From positions 744,001-808,000 of the forward strand of contig BLZA01000009.1 of NCBI GenBank assembly GCA_013423385.1: 64,000 nt of DNA. Direction: 5' to 3'. The stretch is from Naganishia liquefaciens. Its lineage: Eukaryota > Basidiomycota > Tremellomycetes > Filobasidiales > Filobasidiaceae. The notes beneath the pieces were generated by a model that was not told the origin of the DNA, did not search any database, and saw nothing but the letters and a program-made list of their open reading frames with translations. The position numbers and the translations under genes are program-made. This document shows positions 35,323 to 47,323 of this stretch, in pieces (position 1 is the stretch's first letter; the number at the start of each line of letters is the position of its first letter).

Positions 35323-36512
35323 TCAGAGAGCTCTCTATCGTAGGTATCGGCAATGCGCGCCAGACGCAAGGGAAGTAGCGAGGCGAGCGTTCACCCTCCC
35401 GTATAGACAGAGTGACCGAGACAGATGCCTATACTTTGTGTCCCCTACACATGTGACTGTACAGGTGTATCGTTGTAAACCGCGATCGTGGTCCACGCGA
35501 TCGTCGTTTAAGCAGCCATATATCCGAGCATTAATTAATTGACAGATGCGAATGTTGCTTCCGGGTCGATCGCTCGTGATCGCGTGTCACTCGCCGCAGC
35601 GGAGGTTTGTCACCTTCAATTGCAGCTTTCTAGAGTATAGGGAATGACTGGACATGTACAGAGAGGAATTTACAGTTGACGATAATCAGGTAGACCTAGG
35701 CCAGCTCCTAGGCCGTTGTTCTGGCGGCTTGCAAGTGCTTTGACGGCTCTTTCTGACGAGTTTACGGTTGCTCAACTATCGGTTTGATAGGCACCAAGAA
35801 TCTTTGCGACCTGTGTAGGACAAACGCGGGCGGGAGCTGGTACGAATGCATGGGATATCAGTGGCAGACGATGGCAGATCTCAGCGACGCCATAGCGTAC
35901 CCTTTTCTGCTTATGACTGGGGTAGTCACGATATATCTGCCGCATCCGACATGATATCCTGGTACCATAGCTGTAGTCTTGACGGACTACTGAGGAGATA
36001 CATGTACTGCAGAATCTGCGCAAGACAGGCGCGGCGATATGTGATCAAGGCGCAATCAATCGTGTCACGGGGCAGCAAGAGGGTGAAGCTATCATGTCAA
36101 TGTTCCAATTCGAGGAGGAAACTTCAAAAGGCACACAGCGGTACCTTTCCACTGCAAAGAGTATGACATCAGTCTCAACCGTCAACCTGAGTAAAGGTCG
36201 CGAAGTACCGCGTCATTTTGCAATACCGATATCTGCCAATACAAATACAGATTGACTGTCAATGGGCTCAAGCTGAGGGCTACGAGCTACAAATAGCCCG
36301 GCCGTTCAACGAGTATAAGACAGACAGTGGCATTAGCAGGAGAAGGTCACGAATGTTCTTCATGATACGGGAAACGGATGGATGCTGTTCCGCTTGGGCA
36401 GACTATGTAATGTTCGACGGAAGACGAAGACACTCATCTGCGATGTCGAAGCGGTAGACGCCAGTTCAAGGCAGTGAACGATATCTCACATACTTTTGCG
36501 ACGAAACGCCTT
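35323..36512. other. Intergenic, promoter side of the histidine kinase gene
   Basis: About 1.2 kb between the histidine kinase start and the FKBP stop, both minus strand. It includes A/T-rich and CGATCG-rich patches near 35480-35590. No coding pattern is convincing on either strand. Confidence 0.5.
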
Positions 36513-38056
36513 CTACTTCACGTTTACAAGCTTTACTTCGAATTGCAGAGTACTCTGAGCCGGAATTCCGGGGATTTTCTGAGAACCGTATGCCAATTTG
36601 GCAGGAATCTAGCACGGAAAAAGATCAGGCGGGTCCCAGCTTGATGCTGATTATTTTTTGCACTCACCGTCAACTTCCTCTCACCGCCGACTTTCATGCC
36701 CTCCAATCCTTGATCCCAGCCCTTGATGACCTCTCCGGCACCCAGACGGAAATTGAACGGTGCACCGCTTGTATTGGCGTCGAATTGCTTGCCGTTCATG
36801 AGCTTTCCGATGTATCTGTAGATGATGACGTCAGAGTCATAGCCCGCCCTTTTACAATCGATACTTACCGCATGCTCAATCGCTTGCCCTTCTTCGCAAC
36901 AGGTCCATCACCGATCTTGAAGTCCTCGATGATCAAGCCGCTGGGCAAAGTCTGCTTCTTGGCGCTCTTCTGCTCGGGCTTCTGGTCGGCCTCCTTCTTC
37001 TTCTCAGCCGGCTTAGCGGCTTCGGTCTTCTGCTTCTTCGCGGCCTGTTCGGGCTTCTTCTCGGCAGGATTAGGAGTAACAGCCTTCTTCTCCGCGGCAG
37101 ATGCAGTCGATCGCTTTGAGTCGTTCTCCTGAGTCTCGGCCTTTCGCTTCTTGTTGGCAGTCTCCTTAGCGGCTATAGGAGTTACCGGTCAGTTTGTGCT
37201 TCACTCATTCGATAGCGTGACATACCTTCCGTCTTCTTCGACTTGGGGTCCTCCTTGACCTCCTCGAATCGATGACTAGCCTCCTCGGCCATGCTGATAT
37301 CCTCGTCCTCGCTGTCCTCATCAAGGGAAAAGTCCTCCTCGTCGCCTGCAATGATGACAGGTAAGAATGAGATGATCAATCAGCTGACCAACTTACTCAT
37401 GTCGTCGTAGTCGTCATGTTCGGGGCTGTGAGTATCCTGGTTGATATAGTTGCCCATGAGGTGCACGGTGCTAGCGAGAAATTAGAAAGCGCTCGGAAGG
37501 AAGAATTCGCTTCATACATACTTCTTGCCAGTAACCTCGAACATGACGACTTCTTCCTTGACGAAGACAAGGTTCAACTGAGCCTGCTCGATTTTGCCAG
37601 GGATCAACGAGCAGAGAACTGCGGTTGTCTGGGCATCCGCTTCGAAGTCCTCGTCCTCCTCCTCATCCTCTTCCTCATCGTCTTCTTCCTCAGCGGCGTC
37701 CGCCTTTTTGCTCTTCTTTCCGTTGATTGCAGCCTTGAGCGCCTCCATGTCAACCTCCTCCTCCTCCTCCTCGTCTTCGAAATCCTCGTCGGAGAACTCG
37801 TCGTCAGAGTCAGAGTCATCCGCCAGCTCCCTCGGATTAACGGGCTGGTGAACGATCTTGACAACCGATCGGCCGTTTTCGTCAGCAATCTCCTCACCCA
37901 GAGCCGCGTTCGTGATCTTGAAGTCGCGAACGACCATGAGAGGGTAAGATTGCCCGGGGACGAGCTCGAGATGCCTAGGGAGGAGAATATTAGCGGGACT
38001 GTAACGAGTTGCAGGCCTGATCAGGACACATACCAGAGAGGAAGAGCAGTCGTCAT
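36513..38056 (-). CDS. Nucleolar FKBP-type prolyl isomerase (Fpr3/Fpr4-like)
   Basis: Nuclear or nucleolar peptidyl-prolyl isomerase and histone chaperone. It starts [20 protein letters not shown], the nucleoplasmin-like domain that opens Fpr3/4, with a short first exon (38056 to about 38034). Two long acidic tracts follow, in the [14 protein letters not shown] and [15 protein letters not shown] regions. A Lys-rich linker ([12 protein letters not shown]-like) precedes a C-terminal FKBP domain with [37 protein letters not shown] and [22 protein letters not shown], ending VNVK at TAG 36513-36515. The active-site Trp and the FKBP core residues are present. Seven or so exons. The domain order is diagnostic of the Fpr3/Fpr4/FKBP39-46 group. 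Confidence 0.93.
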
Positions 38057-38751
38057 TGATAATACTTTCGATGGTCGAGTTTTAATGGCAGAGGTTGAGG
38101 ACTATTCGTCCCAACATGTCTTGTATTCCACGTCGGGGCTGAAGATCCTCGCGCTGTTGGTGGTGGAGGTGGTGTCAGTTGGATTTTCTGGTATGGTCAC
38201 GTGATTGTCCGGTCTCGGCTGCCGATCGCTCCGAAGACGCGACACGGCGGCTGTAGGCCATCTTCGACTAGCTGTCCAGCTGTCACGCGCGGAAGCTGCT
38301 CAGGGACAATAGATTGCGGAAGCGAAAAACACTTCGGCGCAGCCCGGTATTTGGCGTTTCAGATTGAAGATATAGCGGTCAAATTCCAGAACAATGGAAC
38401 AGCATCGCTATGGACATTGTCTTATTTTATTTGACCCATTGTCCGCTATCAGTGCGTCATAGGACAACATATTCTTCCCTAACTCTTGTTGCTTAGAACA
38501 ATAACGAAATCTCCTGATGCATCTAGGCTGCGTACCATCAGTCCGCGAATCTGACACCCTAACAGACCGGAGTGAATCAAGTCACGTTATATTAGGACAT
38601 ACCAGCAAAGATGTGACAGAGAGTCCCGGAGGGAGCCACAATTCATCCACCAAACGCAATAGCGCCATAACTTTTGGGATACGGACCTAACACCGTTCTT
38701 GCAACCCCACCGCCAAGCTTTCCTGCCTTGACAGGCTATCAGGCATCCGGC
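38057..38751. other. Divergent intergenic region
   Basis: About 700 bases between the FKBP gene (minus) and the orphan gene (plus), expected to hold both promoters. No motif stands out. Confidence 0.5.
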
Positions 38752-40768
38752 ATGCAGCAATACCGAATCACATCTATTGAGGCTGTTCCACCTTTGGTTC
38801 CGGATGATGTCGACAATGACATCTCTTACGACCACTCCGTCGAGCTATCTTCCTTCGAAAGCTCACCTTTCATGTCGCGCGCGCACTTCAACAAGGACGC
38901 GCACAGCGCATGGCGAGATATGAAGCCTGTCCAGCCTCTGAACCTGAAGCGCAGACAGGAAGATTATTCGGCGGCTCACGGTAAGTACCAAAAGGCGATC
39001 TCGTAAAGACGGTATGAATACTCATGCACTCCTTGACCCATGCAGTCCCTAACATTCCAGCATCCAACATCGACAATTCAGCCCTCCGGCCCCGCTGTCC
39101 TCCACCTCAGCTCCGAGCATCTCTTGCGCCCCGCTCGCCATCTATCTTGTCAAGGTCATCGAGCTCCCACTTCTACGCTTTACAAGCCTCTGTGCACCAC
39201 GTCGAGAAGTCATCCGCGGCAACTCAGACCGCAGAGTTCAAGGCCGTTGAGCGACAGCATTCGACCAGTTTTGGAAGTGGCAACAACCGGGACGCGGTTC
39301 CTCTCCCCTTGCAACCTTCAACAAATCTATTAATGAGGTCCGCCTCCGCCCCGCCTAGTCAACTCAGCCCGTCCGAAAGCCCTTTCGGCCTGCCCCATCA
39401 CTTTAACGATGATATCAGCCACCTCGGGTTCAGCGCTGCTTCACTCAGCAGCCCTTCTGAAAGCGACTCTGCAGACTCCCCGTTCAGAGTTGACCATCAT
39501 GGGACAGATTTTTGGCATCCCAATTCGACTCCAATGACACCCTCCAGGGCTGGCGCAAAAGCACTTCAAGTATTGGGATCCCAGACTACTCCTGGAAAGA
39601 CCGAGAAAAAGAGTCGTGGCAAGCCAAATATAGACTGTTTTCGACCACTACCGAGGTATCTTATCTCTCTGAGAGGGTATATTTCTAAGCACACTGACGT
39701 CCTTCACTCGCTTGCAGCACGGTATCGCAAGAGATCGATCTTTTCTTCGGTGCTGCTCCTATCAATTGCGGAAAGCCTTCATCTTCTGTCGCCAATCGTT
39801 CCGACGCGTCAACATGCACAAATTCATGGGAAACCGAGGAGTTCTCTGGTTTGCTTTTGCATCATGAAGGCTTCGGGCAGAAGAGCAGTCCGATCAGCAA
39901 CACAAAGTTCAAGACGGCCTATGTGCCATTGTTGTCTCCTATTAGATTGCACAACAAATCGTCCATAGAGGCCCTACGACGCAGAAGAGAACAGGATAAT
40001 CCCACATCCGGGTCAACACCCCATGCCACAAAGGAGGAAGAAGAAGGAGACGTTTTTGGTACATTGGCCTCGCTCTCAAAAGCCGCTTACGGGATCACTC
40101 TGGCCCATAGAAAGAACAGGCAGCGAATCCTTTACAACCGACAGCATTCACAACCGGTCGCGCCGTCGTGGGAGATTTTGCGAAGCGATCCGTATGCAGC
40201 GATGCAACGACGCCACACTGGTCCGAATGAAGAAGTTTCGACTCTCAGGCGCAAAGAGCCACCACCGCCTCTAATTCTCAGTCAACGGTCGCCTTCTGCT
40301 TTGAAACAAGTCATGATCGAGCAAGTGGTCTCCGGCCGTTCGAGACTGCCTTCGACACAAGTCCCTCTTCGCTCGAGCTCCCGATCTCATGCTCTGAGGC
40401 CATTAGCCGTCGTGGACCCCCACACTCCCTTCATGGCGCCACGTCCCGCACCTGCACCTCCTGGAGCGCCTCAAGCCGCACGTCGAGTCAATTCCAGACA
40501 GGAACGCTCTAGAGACCCCGCGTTGCAGAGAGACACAAGCCCGGATAGTCCAAGAACACCATCGCCTTTACATATGCAACCCTCAGGGCTTATGACTCGC
40601 ATTTCATCGTATCCCGCCGATCAATCAGACCAGAGGCCGGTCCTGGTAAAAGGGATGTCCTTTTTCGATGATTCGCCTTCGCCTAATCAAACCCACTTCA
40701 GATTTGCCCCGAGCAAGGCGACTATGAGAGCCGTCAGCGGAAGGATTAGAAAGGCAGTCCGCGTATAA
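38752..40768 (+). CDS. Hypothetical Ser/Pro-rich protein, family not recognised
   Basis: Three exons (about 38752-38981, 39043-39655, 39719-40768) splice in frame into roughly 630 residues starting MQQYRITSIE. The protein is almost wholly low-complexity and predicted disordered: Ser, Pro, Arg and His rich, with many SP/TP sites (TPMTPSR, SPSESPF, TSPDSPRTPSP) that could be targets of proline-directed kinases. Recognisable local signals are a basic patch RRRREQD and an acidic TKEEEEGD. The long continuous frames across two good introns and the compact start and stop make it a real gene, but I see no folded domain, transmembrane helix or signal peptide. It could be a regulator specific to this fungal group. 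Confidence 0.75.
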
Positions 40769-41081
40769 TAGATGTAAGGAGGGTCTGGCTTTGATGCAGT
40801 GCTAGACGTCATGTAACAAACAAGGACAATTCTCTACACAAATCAATATTATGTTGCTTAGCTCGTCGCTAAAACCTGTCCCCTCCAGGCATGATGACTT
40901 TACTTGCCAGCACGACCAACTGTTCCAGTTCGCAATATAACAACGAAATCTGGGCAAGCCCGCGGCTTCGTACCAAGTAACAACAGACCTTGAAGAACAG
41001 ACCTCAGCGTGTCGGCAAGAAGTGGCTCCTGTTGACATCGCTTAGCATAATCTGGATCGAGTAGAAAGCGGGCGGACAAAC
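40769..41081. other. Convergent intergenic region
   Basis: About 310 bases between the orphan gene and the M50B-like gene. A minus-strand frame continues past the M50B stop for about 80 codons if a further splice is assumed, but the direct stop after EEMYEDA is simpler. Confidence 0.45.
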
Positions 41082-42855
41082 TTACGCATCTTCGTACATC
41101 TCCTCTGTCGTCTTTTTCCAGACTATAATACCCGCAAAGATGGCTGCGACGTATACAAGCATAGAATAGAGGATCCATATGCACGCCCAGACTGCAAAGT
41201 GAATGCGGTTGGGTCATCGCGCCTTTGCGTCGGGTTATCATCGTATGACATACCGCTTGGGGGGAATCCCAGCAAACTCGAGAACTGCGAGCAGTCTGAA
41301 GCATTGAGCTTATCGAAGAACCGCTCGTCCGTGTAATCCCAGACCACGTAGAAAAGATGCATTACACCTTGCAAGACATTCAGCGGATGGTTTTGCAAAG
41401 CTGCTACGATCATCGGCTTACCGACAAACAGAACTGTTCAAAACGCAGCGTTTGAGTGTACCATGACGAATCATAATGGGTTGAGACAGTCTAATTAGCC
41501 TGATATACTGTCAAATCATTATGTTTCCGCCGTTACACACTGTAGAAGCGCAATGCCTGATATTTTGCCGAGACGTCAGCATGGCCATTCAGGTATAGCC
41601 TGTAACGCACAAAAGACTGACATTCCCATGGTCTCCGAACCACAATCCGATCAAGATGCCTTCTGCGCTTGCGATGCTGAGGAATGCACTACGAGGAAGC
41701 GAGTATGCGAGAATGAGATAAGTCGGTCGACGGCATTCCGAGAACATCAACTAGATCTTACACGAAGCTGTCCACCCGAGTCGCCGGTACCAGTAATCCG
41801 ATGGCGACCACGAATGATGCGATTTTCGAGGCCACGATATCAACTGCAAAGTTATATATCATTAGTGACGCATGCTGGATCGGATGGAGCGCACGTACAA
41901 GCGCAAAACTGGGGGAGATACGGACATTCAGCGTTTCCCTTGGGGCGAACAGCGCTGCAGTCTTACAATTAGCAGGAATCCTACAATGGAACTTCCAAGG
42001 TAACCTGCTGCTAAAGTGGCTACAGCGCGCCAGGACCAGAAGGCCTGCTCAGAGCATAACACGTGGTCAGCTTGACTTGACTAGTGACGACATTTTGACT
42101 GCACGCCTCACCTGGATAAACGTCCTATACATCGCTTCGTGAGGATTATTTGGTATTCTTGGCGTCCGGCGTAGTAGCCGGTCGATTACCGTCTCCCCTC
42201 CCAGGTTTGGGTCCTGGACAGCATGAAGCCCTTGTCGGCGTTCGCCTTATCGTTGCGCCCATACCAGACTCACGATACAGACACTGCGGGAATCGCAGGA
42301 AATGCAACCATGATAAGCGTTGTATTCCACCGTTTGTCGGCAGAAGTTTACCTGACAACTTCGCCGCCAACAATCATGCCTACGAGTATGTGAAAGAGCT
42401 CGTGCATACCTACGACGAATAGCTGCATCGGAGTCATAAAATCAGGCAGCGATGGACTCAGTCAGGCTTTCAAGATGGAACCCTCAGAACCCCTTGACGT
42501 ACTTTGAAGCCGCTGATCAGATCACGCAGAATCGGAAGATGCCACAAGGCGTTGATCGCGAAGAAGTAGATACATCCTGCCACAATCGTATAGGTCTCTG
42601 CAAAATAGTCGATCAGCTTCATGCCGCCGATAGGAGATCTCTCTGTCTGTTTCAAGATGCGAAGATGAATCGCCACGAACGGGACCAGGCTGGATACCTG
42701 GGACAATCTCGCTACTTACGGAAAGAGTTCGGCTTGGAATCTACCCGTTTGACCAATTCCACTATCTTTCCTTGCACCGATTCTAATTGGTGAGCCAGAA
42801 TCCAGTCATTTCCTTCGGTCTGGTTGAGCGATTTTGCTAAAAGGGCGCCCTCCAT
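41082..42855 (-). CDS. M50B-like membrane metalloprotease family protein
   Basis: Multi-pass membrane protein of the fungal M50B-like peptidase family, related to site-2 proteases. The frame was rebuilt from about 11 exons on phase and consensus: start MEGALLAKSL, then VPFVAIHLRIL, a hydrophobic stretch, then FVVGMHELFHILVGMIVGGE holding the zinc motif HELFH (HExxH). Next come SVCIDPNLGGETV (a DP motif as in this family), AAGYLGSSIVGFLL, further helices with EGILIGLWFGDHGN, then ALRFYILFVGVMHLFYVVWD, KLNASDCSQF, and a last helix ending KKTTEEMYEDA at TAA 41082-41084. Three exons are only 10, 12 and 16 nt. No substrate can be inferred. Proteolytic activity is assumed from the family, not shown. 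Confidence 0.82.
41422..41433 (-). other. 12-nt microexon of the M50B-like gene
   Basis: TTCTGTTTGTCG sits between an acceptor GAACAG and a donor GTAAGC. It joins FY to GVMHLFY as ILFVG, matching the family pattern. Confidence 0.6.
41541..41556 (-). other. 16-nt microexon of the M50B-like gene
   Basis: GCATTGCGCTTCTACA follows an acceptor ATCAG and precedes GTGTGT. It encodes ALRFY plus one base. Together with the 12-nt exon it forms the start of a transmembrane segment. Confidence 0.6.
42274..42283 (-). other. 10-nt microexon of the M50B-like gene
   Basis: The exon TGTCTGTATC lies between an intron ending CCGCAG and one starting GTGAGT. It supplies most of SVCI just ahead of the conserved DPN motif. 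Without it the HExxH exon does not join the DP exon in frame. Confidence 0.65.
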
Positions 42856-43623
42856 ATCTCGCCTTTCCGTTTCGAAAGATCCGTCGTTGTGACAGGGTTT
42901 CCCGCACGTTTTCCGACACGGGGGATGCAGAAATGCTTTTATATCGAGGTTAAAGCCAAGCCCTTGAGAAAGCTTCTTGAGAAAACTTTAAAGGATGCCG
43001 GCGTCAAAGCGCGGTTGAAGGACCGCAAAAGCAGACGGGCAGGATTTGTTCCTTTGTCGTTGATCTGGGAGACGTTGGCTGTAGATATCGCGGTACCGAA
43101 CAGCTCGATGGAGCTGATGCGCTCCAGCAGATCCTATCGCTCTCCTTGTGATGGATCTTGATCATCAATGATACGATACAGATGTGTTGACACAATATCT
43201 ACGGCCGTATCTGCGTTTCAGCTTGTTCCATCATGTTGAAAACTGTTGATGGAAGGTTTTCGAGTGCGCATCCGCCGTCGGCGACGAGTCAAAGTGTATC
43301 CAGACTGCAATGAAGTTCCAAGATGGACTCTCAGGTCCGATGGGGGAGTCCGTGAGATGCTCAGAACCGTCTCGGATCAGTCACAATCCGTCTGGGCGAC
43401 TTCTATCGTGCCAGCTATCGTGCCTACGCACTGGTCCGGTCCATTCCAAGTTTCGGTTTTGATTCCGCTGTCGAGCTCGGAGATCGCCGTTCGGTTCACG
43501 AGGTCCCAAACAGTCAAACAGTCAACCAGAAGTCCAAAGACCAACAGGCATCTATTCGCAGACTGTCTTCTTTCCGCCTCGATCTCTTGCTCGTTATCCA
43601 GGGCGCGTTCGACGGCCTCAACA
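42856..43623. other. Divergent intergenic region with an unplaced coding-like patch
   Basis: About 770 bases between the M50B-like gene (minus) and the S28 peptidase gene (plus). A 77-codon plus-strand frame from 42928 (MQKCFYIEVKAK) and a minus-strand frame over the same bases (LLERISSIELFGT) both look mildly protein-like, but neither has a start or splice context I can defend. No domain is recognised. Confidence 0.4.
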
Positions 43624-46067
43624 ATGCGGCTTCTCACCTTTGCGGCACTCTTAGGTTCCGCCCAGGCCATCGATCCGTACAGTCTGGGTACGCCCTATCG
43701 CGCGCTCAAAAACCCCTCATTCCCAGCTAAATCTGCCTTCCGAAGGGACCGGAACGAGGATCGCGCTATGGCAAGCACAGAACGGTCACTCTCAGGTACA
43801 TTCTCGAGCCTCTGAGGCTCAGATGCACTTCCAGTCCAGCAAGTCTCGTGATCCATGGACGACCGAGCCGTCGAAATCCGCAAAATATGCCGAGCATTGC
43901 TTTCAGCAGCCTTTAGACCATATGGATCCCACAAACGACATGACCCTTTGCCAGAGGTACTGGGTCAGCCTAGAACATTACGCTGGAGACAAGCACGGCG
44001 CGGAGCCGGTATACGTGCTCGATGGCGGCGAGACGAGCGGTGCGAACGTGAGTCCCTTCATTAATGAATGCAGCTATACTGATGATGCAGCCTTAGCGCC
44101 TACCGTTCATGGAGAAAGGTAAGTTTCTGAACCTTTTTCAGCATTTAGAGTGAAGCTCACTCTCTGTAGGCATCTTGAACATTCTCGCCAACGCGACCAG
44201 TGGCATATCCATCGTACTCGAACATCGGTACTATGGTCGATCCCTCCCTGCCAATCAGACCTTCTCTCTTTCTACCGACAATCTTCGCTTCCTCACCTCG
44301 GAACAAGCCCTCCTTGACACTGTCCGCTTCATCCAACATCTTGATCTTGGCTTCCTCGATTCTAGACTGCACGGCAAGACGGGAAGCGGTGATCGACCTT
44401 GGATTGCGTATGGTGGGAGTTATGCTGGTGCCATGACGGCGTTTTTGGTCAAAGGATGGGGAGCCAATGGTACGATGGTCGACCACATCCCTCCTGAGCA
44501 CCCCGCTGTCAAATATCCCACTCGGGCGACTGTCCACGGAAACACTCGTCCCTTAGTCTGGGGAGGAATCGCTTCGTCCGCTGTCACCCATGCACAGATA
44601 TCGTTCCCAGAATACTTTGAGGCCATTCGACAGGCTGGCCCAAAAAAGTGCATGCGGACTCTTGAGCAAACGGTGGAGGCGATTGATCGGGGCCTTGAAG
44701 CCGCGGGAGGGCGATGGAAGGGGATCATCAAGGGTCTTTTCGGGCTCGAGGGGCTAAAGAGTGATGCGGACTTTGCAGAGGTGCTTCGCATGTCTCGACA
44801 CCTCGCTTTCGTACTGACCACAAATCCACTAGGTCATCTCATCGGTTCTTGGAAGCTGGCAGGCTCGCAACTGGGACCCGGCGGGTGAGCAACTTTCTTT
44901 CCAGTAGCCTGCTCAGCATCTGACACGCAAGCCGGGGAAGTCGGATCGCTCGAATTCTACCGGTTCTGTGATATCCTCACCGCGGGCCTGGCTTCTTCTG
45001 AGGACGCGGATGGAGATCTTGCTACTTTCCATATTCCCGGCAGCCCTGCCCGTGTACCGGCTGCGGTAATGAATTACGCGGGATACGTTCGAGACCACAT
45101 CGTCAGCGAGTGCCCCGCTGGCGCAGACGGAAGACGCGATGTGGAAGCTGTGAGTCTGCACTCATTGACTTGCCGCTCTCTCTGACTTGGATGCGCGCGA
45201 AGTGCTTCGGGTCCAGTGATGTGGAAAAGTACCGAAAGACGGGTCTGGAGCAGAAATGGCGATTGTGGTTGTTCCAAGGTGAGGAGTCTGCCCTGCAAAC
45301 CGTTGATATCTCTGACGTGCTGTTGCGAGCCAGTCTGCGAGAATTGGGGCTATTTCATGCCCGCCCCTCTCGAAGGACCTCGTATCGTCTCGAAGCTGTC
45401 TGTATAAACTTGCCTCGCCACGTGAATTTCTGGCTTAACTATCTTGCTCGCCCTCAGCTTGACTCTCGAACATACGTCCAAGGTATGCCAATCCGCTTTC
45501 CCGCCAGGAGAACATTTCAGCCTGCACGTTGGTGGCCCGGACGTCGAGCGTGTGAATAGGCGAGGTAGTTTTGGTATTGCGGCGGACCGATTGGCTTTCA
45601 TGTGAGTCAAGGTGTTTTCATCGTTCATGGCGATTGGCAGAACTGAGACTTGGGAATCCTAGTGACGGCGACTCGGACCCGTGGCGGCCTGCTGTGTGTA
45701 CGGTTTCCTCTCCAGAAAGCTTTGTACTGACATTGCATTGGTCGTCCAAGACGCCACAATCTGATTACGCCGTCAAGCGCAACGATACATTGCTGCGGCC
45801 CGTCAAGTTGATACCTGGTCAGTCTTTGCGAATTTTCACACATCACATGCTTCTTCTCACTGTTAACCGGTTCTTCTAAAGATGCTGTACATCACTTTGA
45901 CGAGGTCAGTCACTTCCGGATCATATCCACGGCCAGGCTGACGTCGTTCGACTGAACAGAACGGACTATTGGATCCTGCGGAGGAACCCAAGCGGATACG
46001 AAAAGTGCATGCGGAAGAGGTCCAATTCGTCAAGTCGTGGTTGAAGGACTGGTCTTATTCCCGATAG
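43624..46067 (+). CDS. Secreted serine carboxypeptidase, S28 family
   Basis: Secreted or vacuolar prolyl-type exopeptidase of family S28. A signal peptide MRLLTFAALLGSAQA opens the protein. The mature part has QPLDHMDPTN, QRYWVSLEHY and YVLDGGE. The oxyanion and acid regions follow with VLEHRYYGRS, and the nucleophile Ser lies in GGSYAGAM (Gly-x-Ser-x-Gly type). The Asp is in FIDGDSDPWRPA and the His in DAVHHFDEN, completing the triad. Good intron borders are seen at about 43795, 44048, 44122, 44885, 45149, 45282 and 45403. It ends WLKDWSYSR at TAG 46065-46067. Length (about 550 residues) and motif order fit the fungal members. Confidence 0.9.
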
Positions 46068-47323
46068 AAGCAGATGTAACGTTCATCTCCTGAATTGATT
46101 CCGCTGTCAGAATAATCCGGATCAGCGCCGGGATACAACACAGTTCTATGACTCTACGACAAGGTCCAGCCTCCCTTCTGCTGTCGGATTGCAGCCGCTG
46201 CTAGTGGAGTACCAATGCTATATAGATGATGTGATTCATGACGAGATGATTCATGGACAGTCAGCTTTGACGAGCAGAGTGAGAGAAGAGACAATATGCC
46301 AGGAACTGGAACACAATTAAGAAGAGAATGTTGGTAAACGGAATCCATCCGCTCACGTTTGCCAACAGAGCGGCTTTCCAATCCGTCCTGTCCAGCCAAC
46401 ATAGCTATTAGCCCACATTTCAGCATGCAATAATGTGCCACAAGCCCAAAGAATCTCCTGTTCTCTGATGGAGGGAGAACAGGTAAAGAATAGTCATGGA
46501 AAGTGCTTGTCCAGATCAAACGGGTAGCCCAGCTGGTAGGCGGCTCAGCCGTCGAGCTGTTGCAGAGTATGTATACATGAATCTATATACCTACATGTAG
46601 ATCCGTGCATCTTGATCAAAGGTTCACGAACAGTTGGTGTCAGCTCGAGGCAAACGGACACCTGGCTGAATAGAGGACAGTACCACCGAATTCATTCCAT
46701 CCCTACGAGAACTCCTTGCGTCCGACATGTCTTCCGCTCTCGCAGCTCTTCAGCAAATCTAGATCTTGAACAGCTTCCCGAACCAGCGACAGACAAGCTG
46801 TAAGATAGCTCATGATAGCTCATGATAGCTCATGAGCTGGAATTCTACCACGAAGGTTCAATGCACGATCAATGCGGATCAATAGCACGATCGAGCGGAC
46901 TCAGACGCGTGTTCAGCAACGCGTACCGCCCGCGTGCCGCGCATATGCCGGGTTTGTGAAAGTCGCCTAATAATTCAAGTTGCTCCGGGCAATTATAGCT
47001 GGCATTGTTATTGATCGACGTACACCTCGGGATAGCACAACCAGGGCGACGGTGCCGTGACCGTGCATATCGTAATGTTTCGATAAACAGTCCCGCAACC
47101 GCCCTCTTGCCCAGACACCAGCGACAGGTTGAGATATCGGTCCATCTCAACGCGCTACTCACACAATCACGGCCACCCCCAGAAATCAACGAGGAATTCA
47201 ACGCGATCACTGTTGTCATCCTCGTCCTTCCGTTGCAAATCGTTTCAGGCGCTTGCGTGAAAGGAGTCGCCTGAGATCGTGTCATCGCGGGCGCCATCGG
47301 TCTGTCAAAAAGACCAAGAAGCG
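46068..47323. other. Intergenic, 1.26 kb
   Basis: It lies between the S28 gene and the LIM-RhoGAP gene, both plus strand. It contains a three-copy 10-bp repeat listed separately. A 213-codon minus-strand frame (46869-47510) crosses the RhoGAP start and is taken as antisense noise, as it shows no domain. Confidence 0.5.
46804..46833 (+). repeat. Three perfect copies of GATAGCTCAT
   Basis: Three directly repeated 10-bp units lie about 490 bases before the RhoGAP start codon. Each unit begins with GATA. It could be a minisatellite or a cluster of factor sites. No function is shown. Confidence 0.9.

Noticed and set aside
37594-37851. Plus-strand frame with a long poly-Ser run
   Set aside because: It is the antisense reading of the acidic tract of the nucleolar FKBP.
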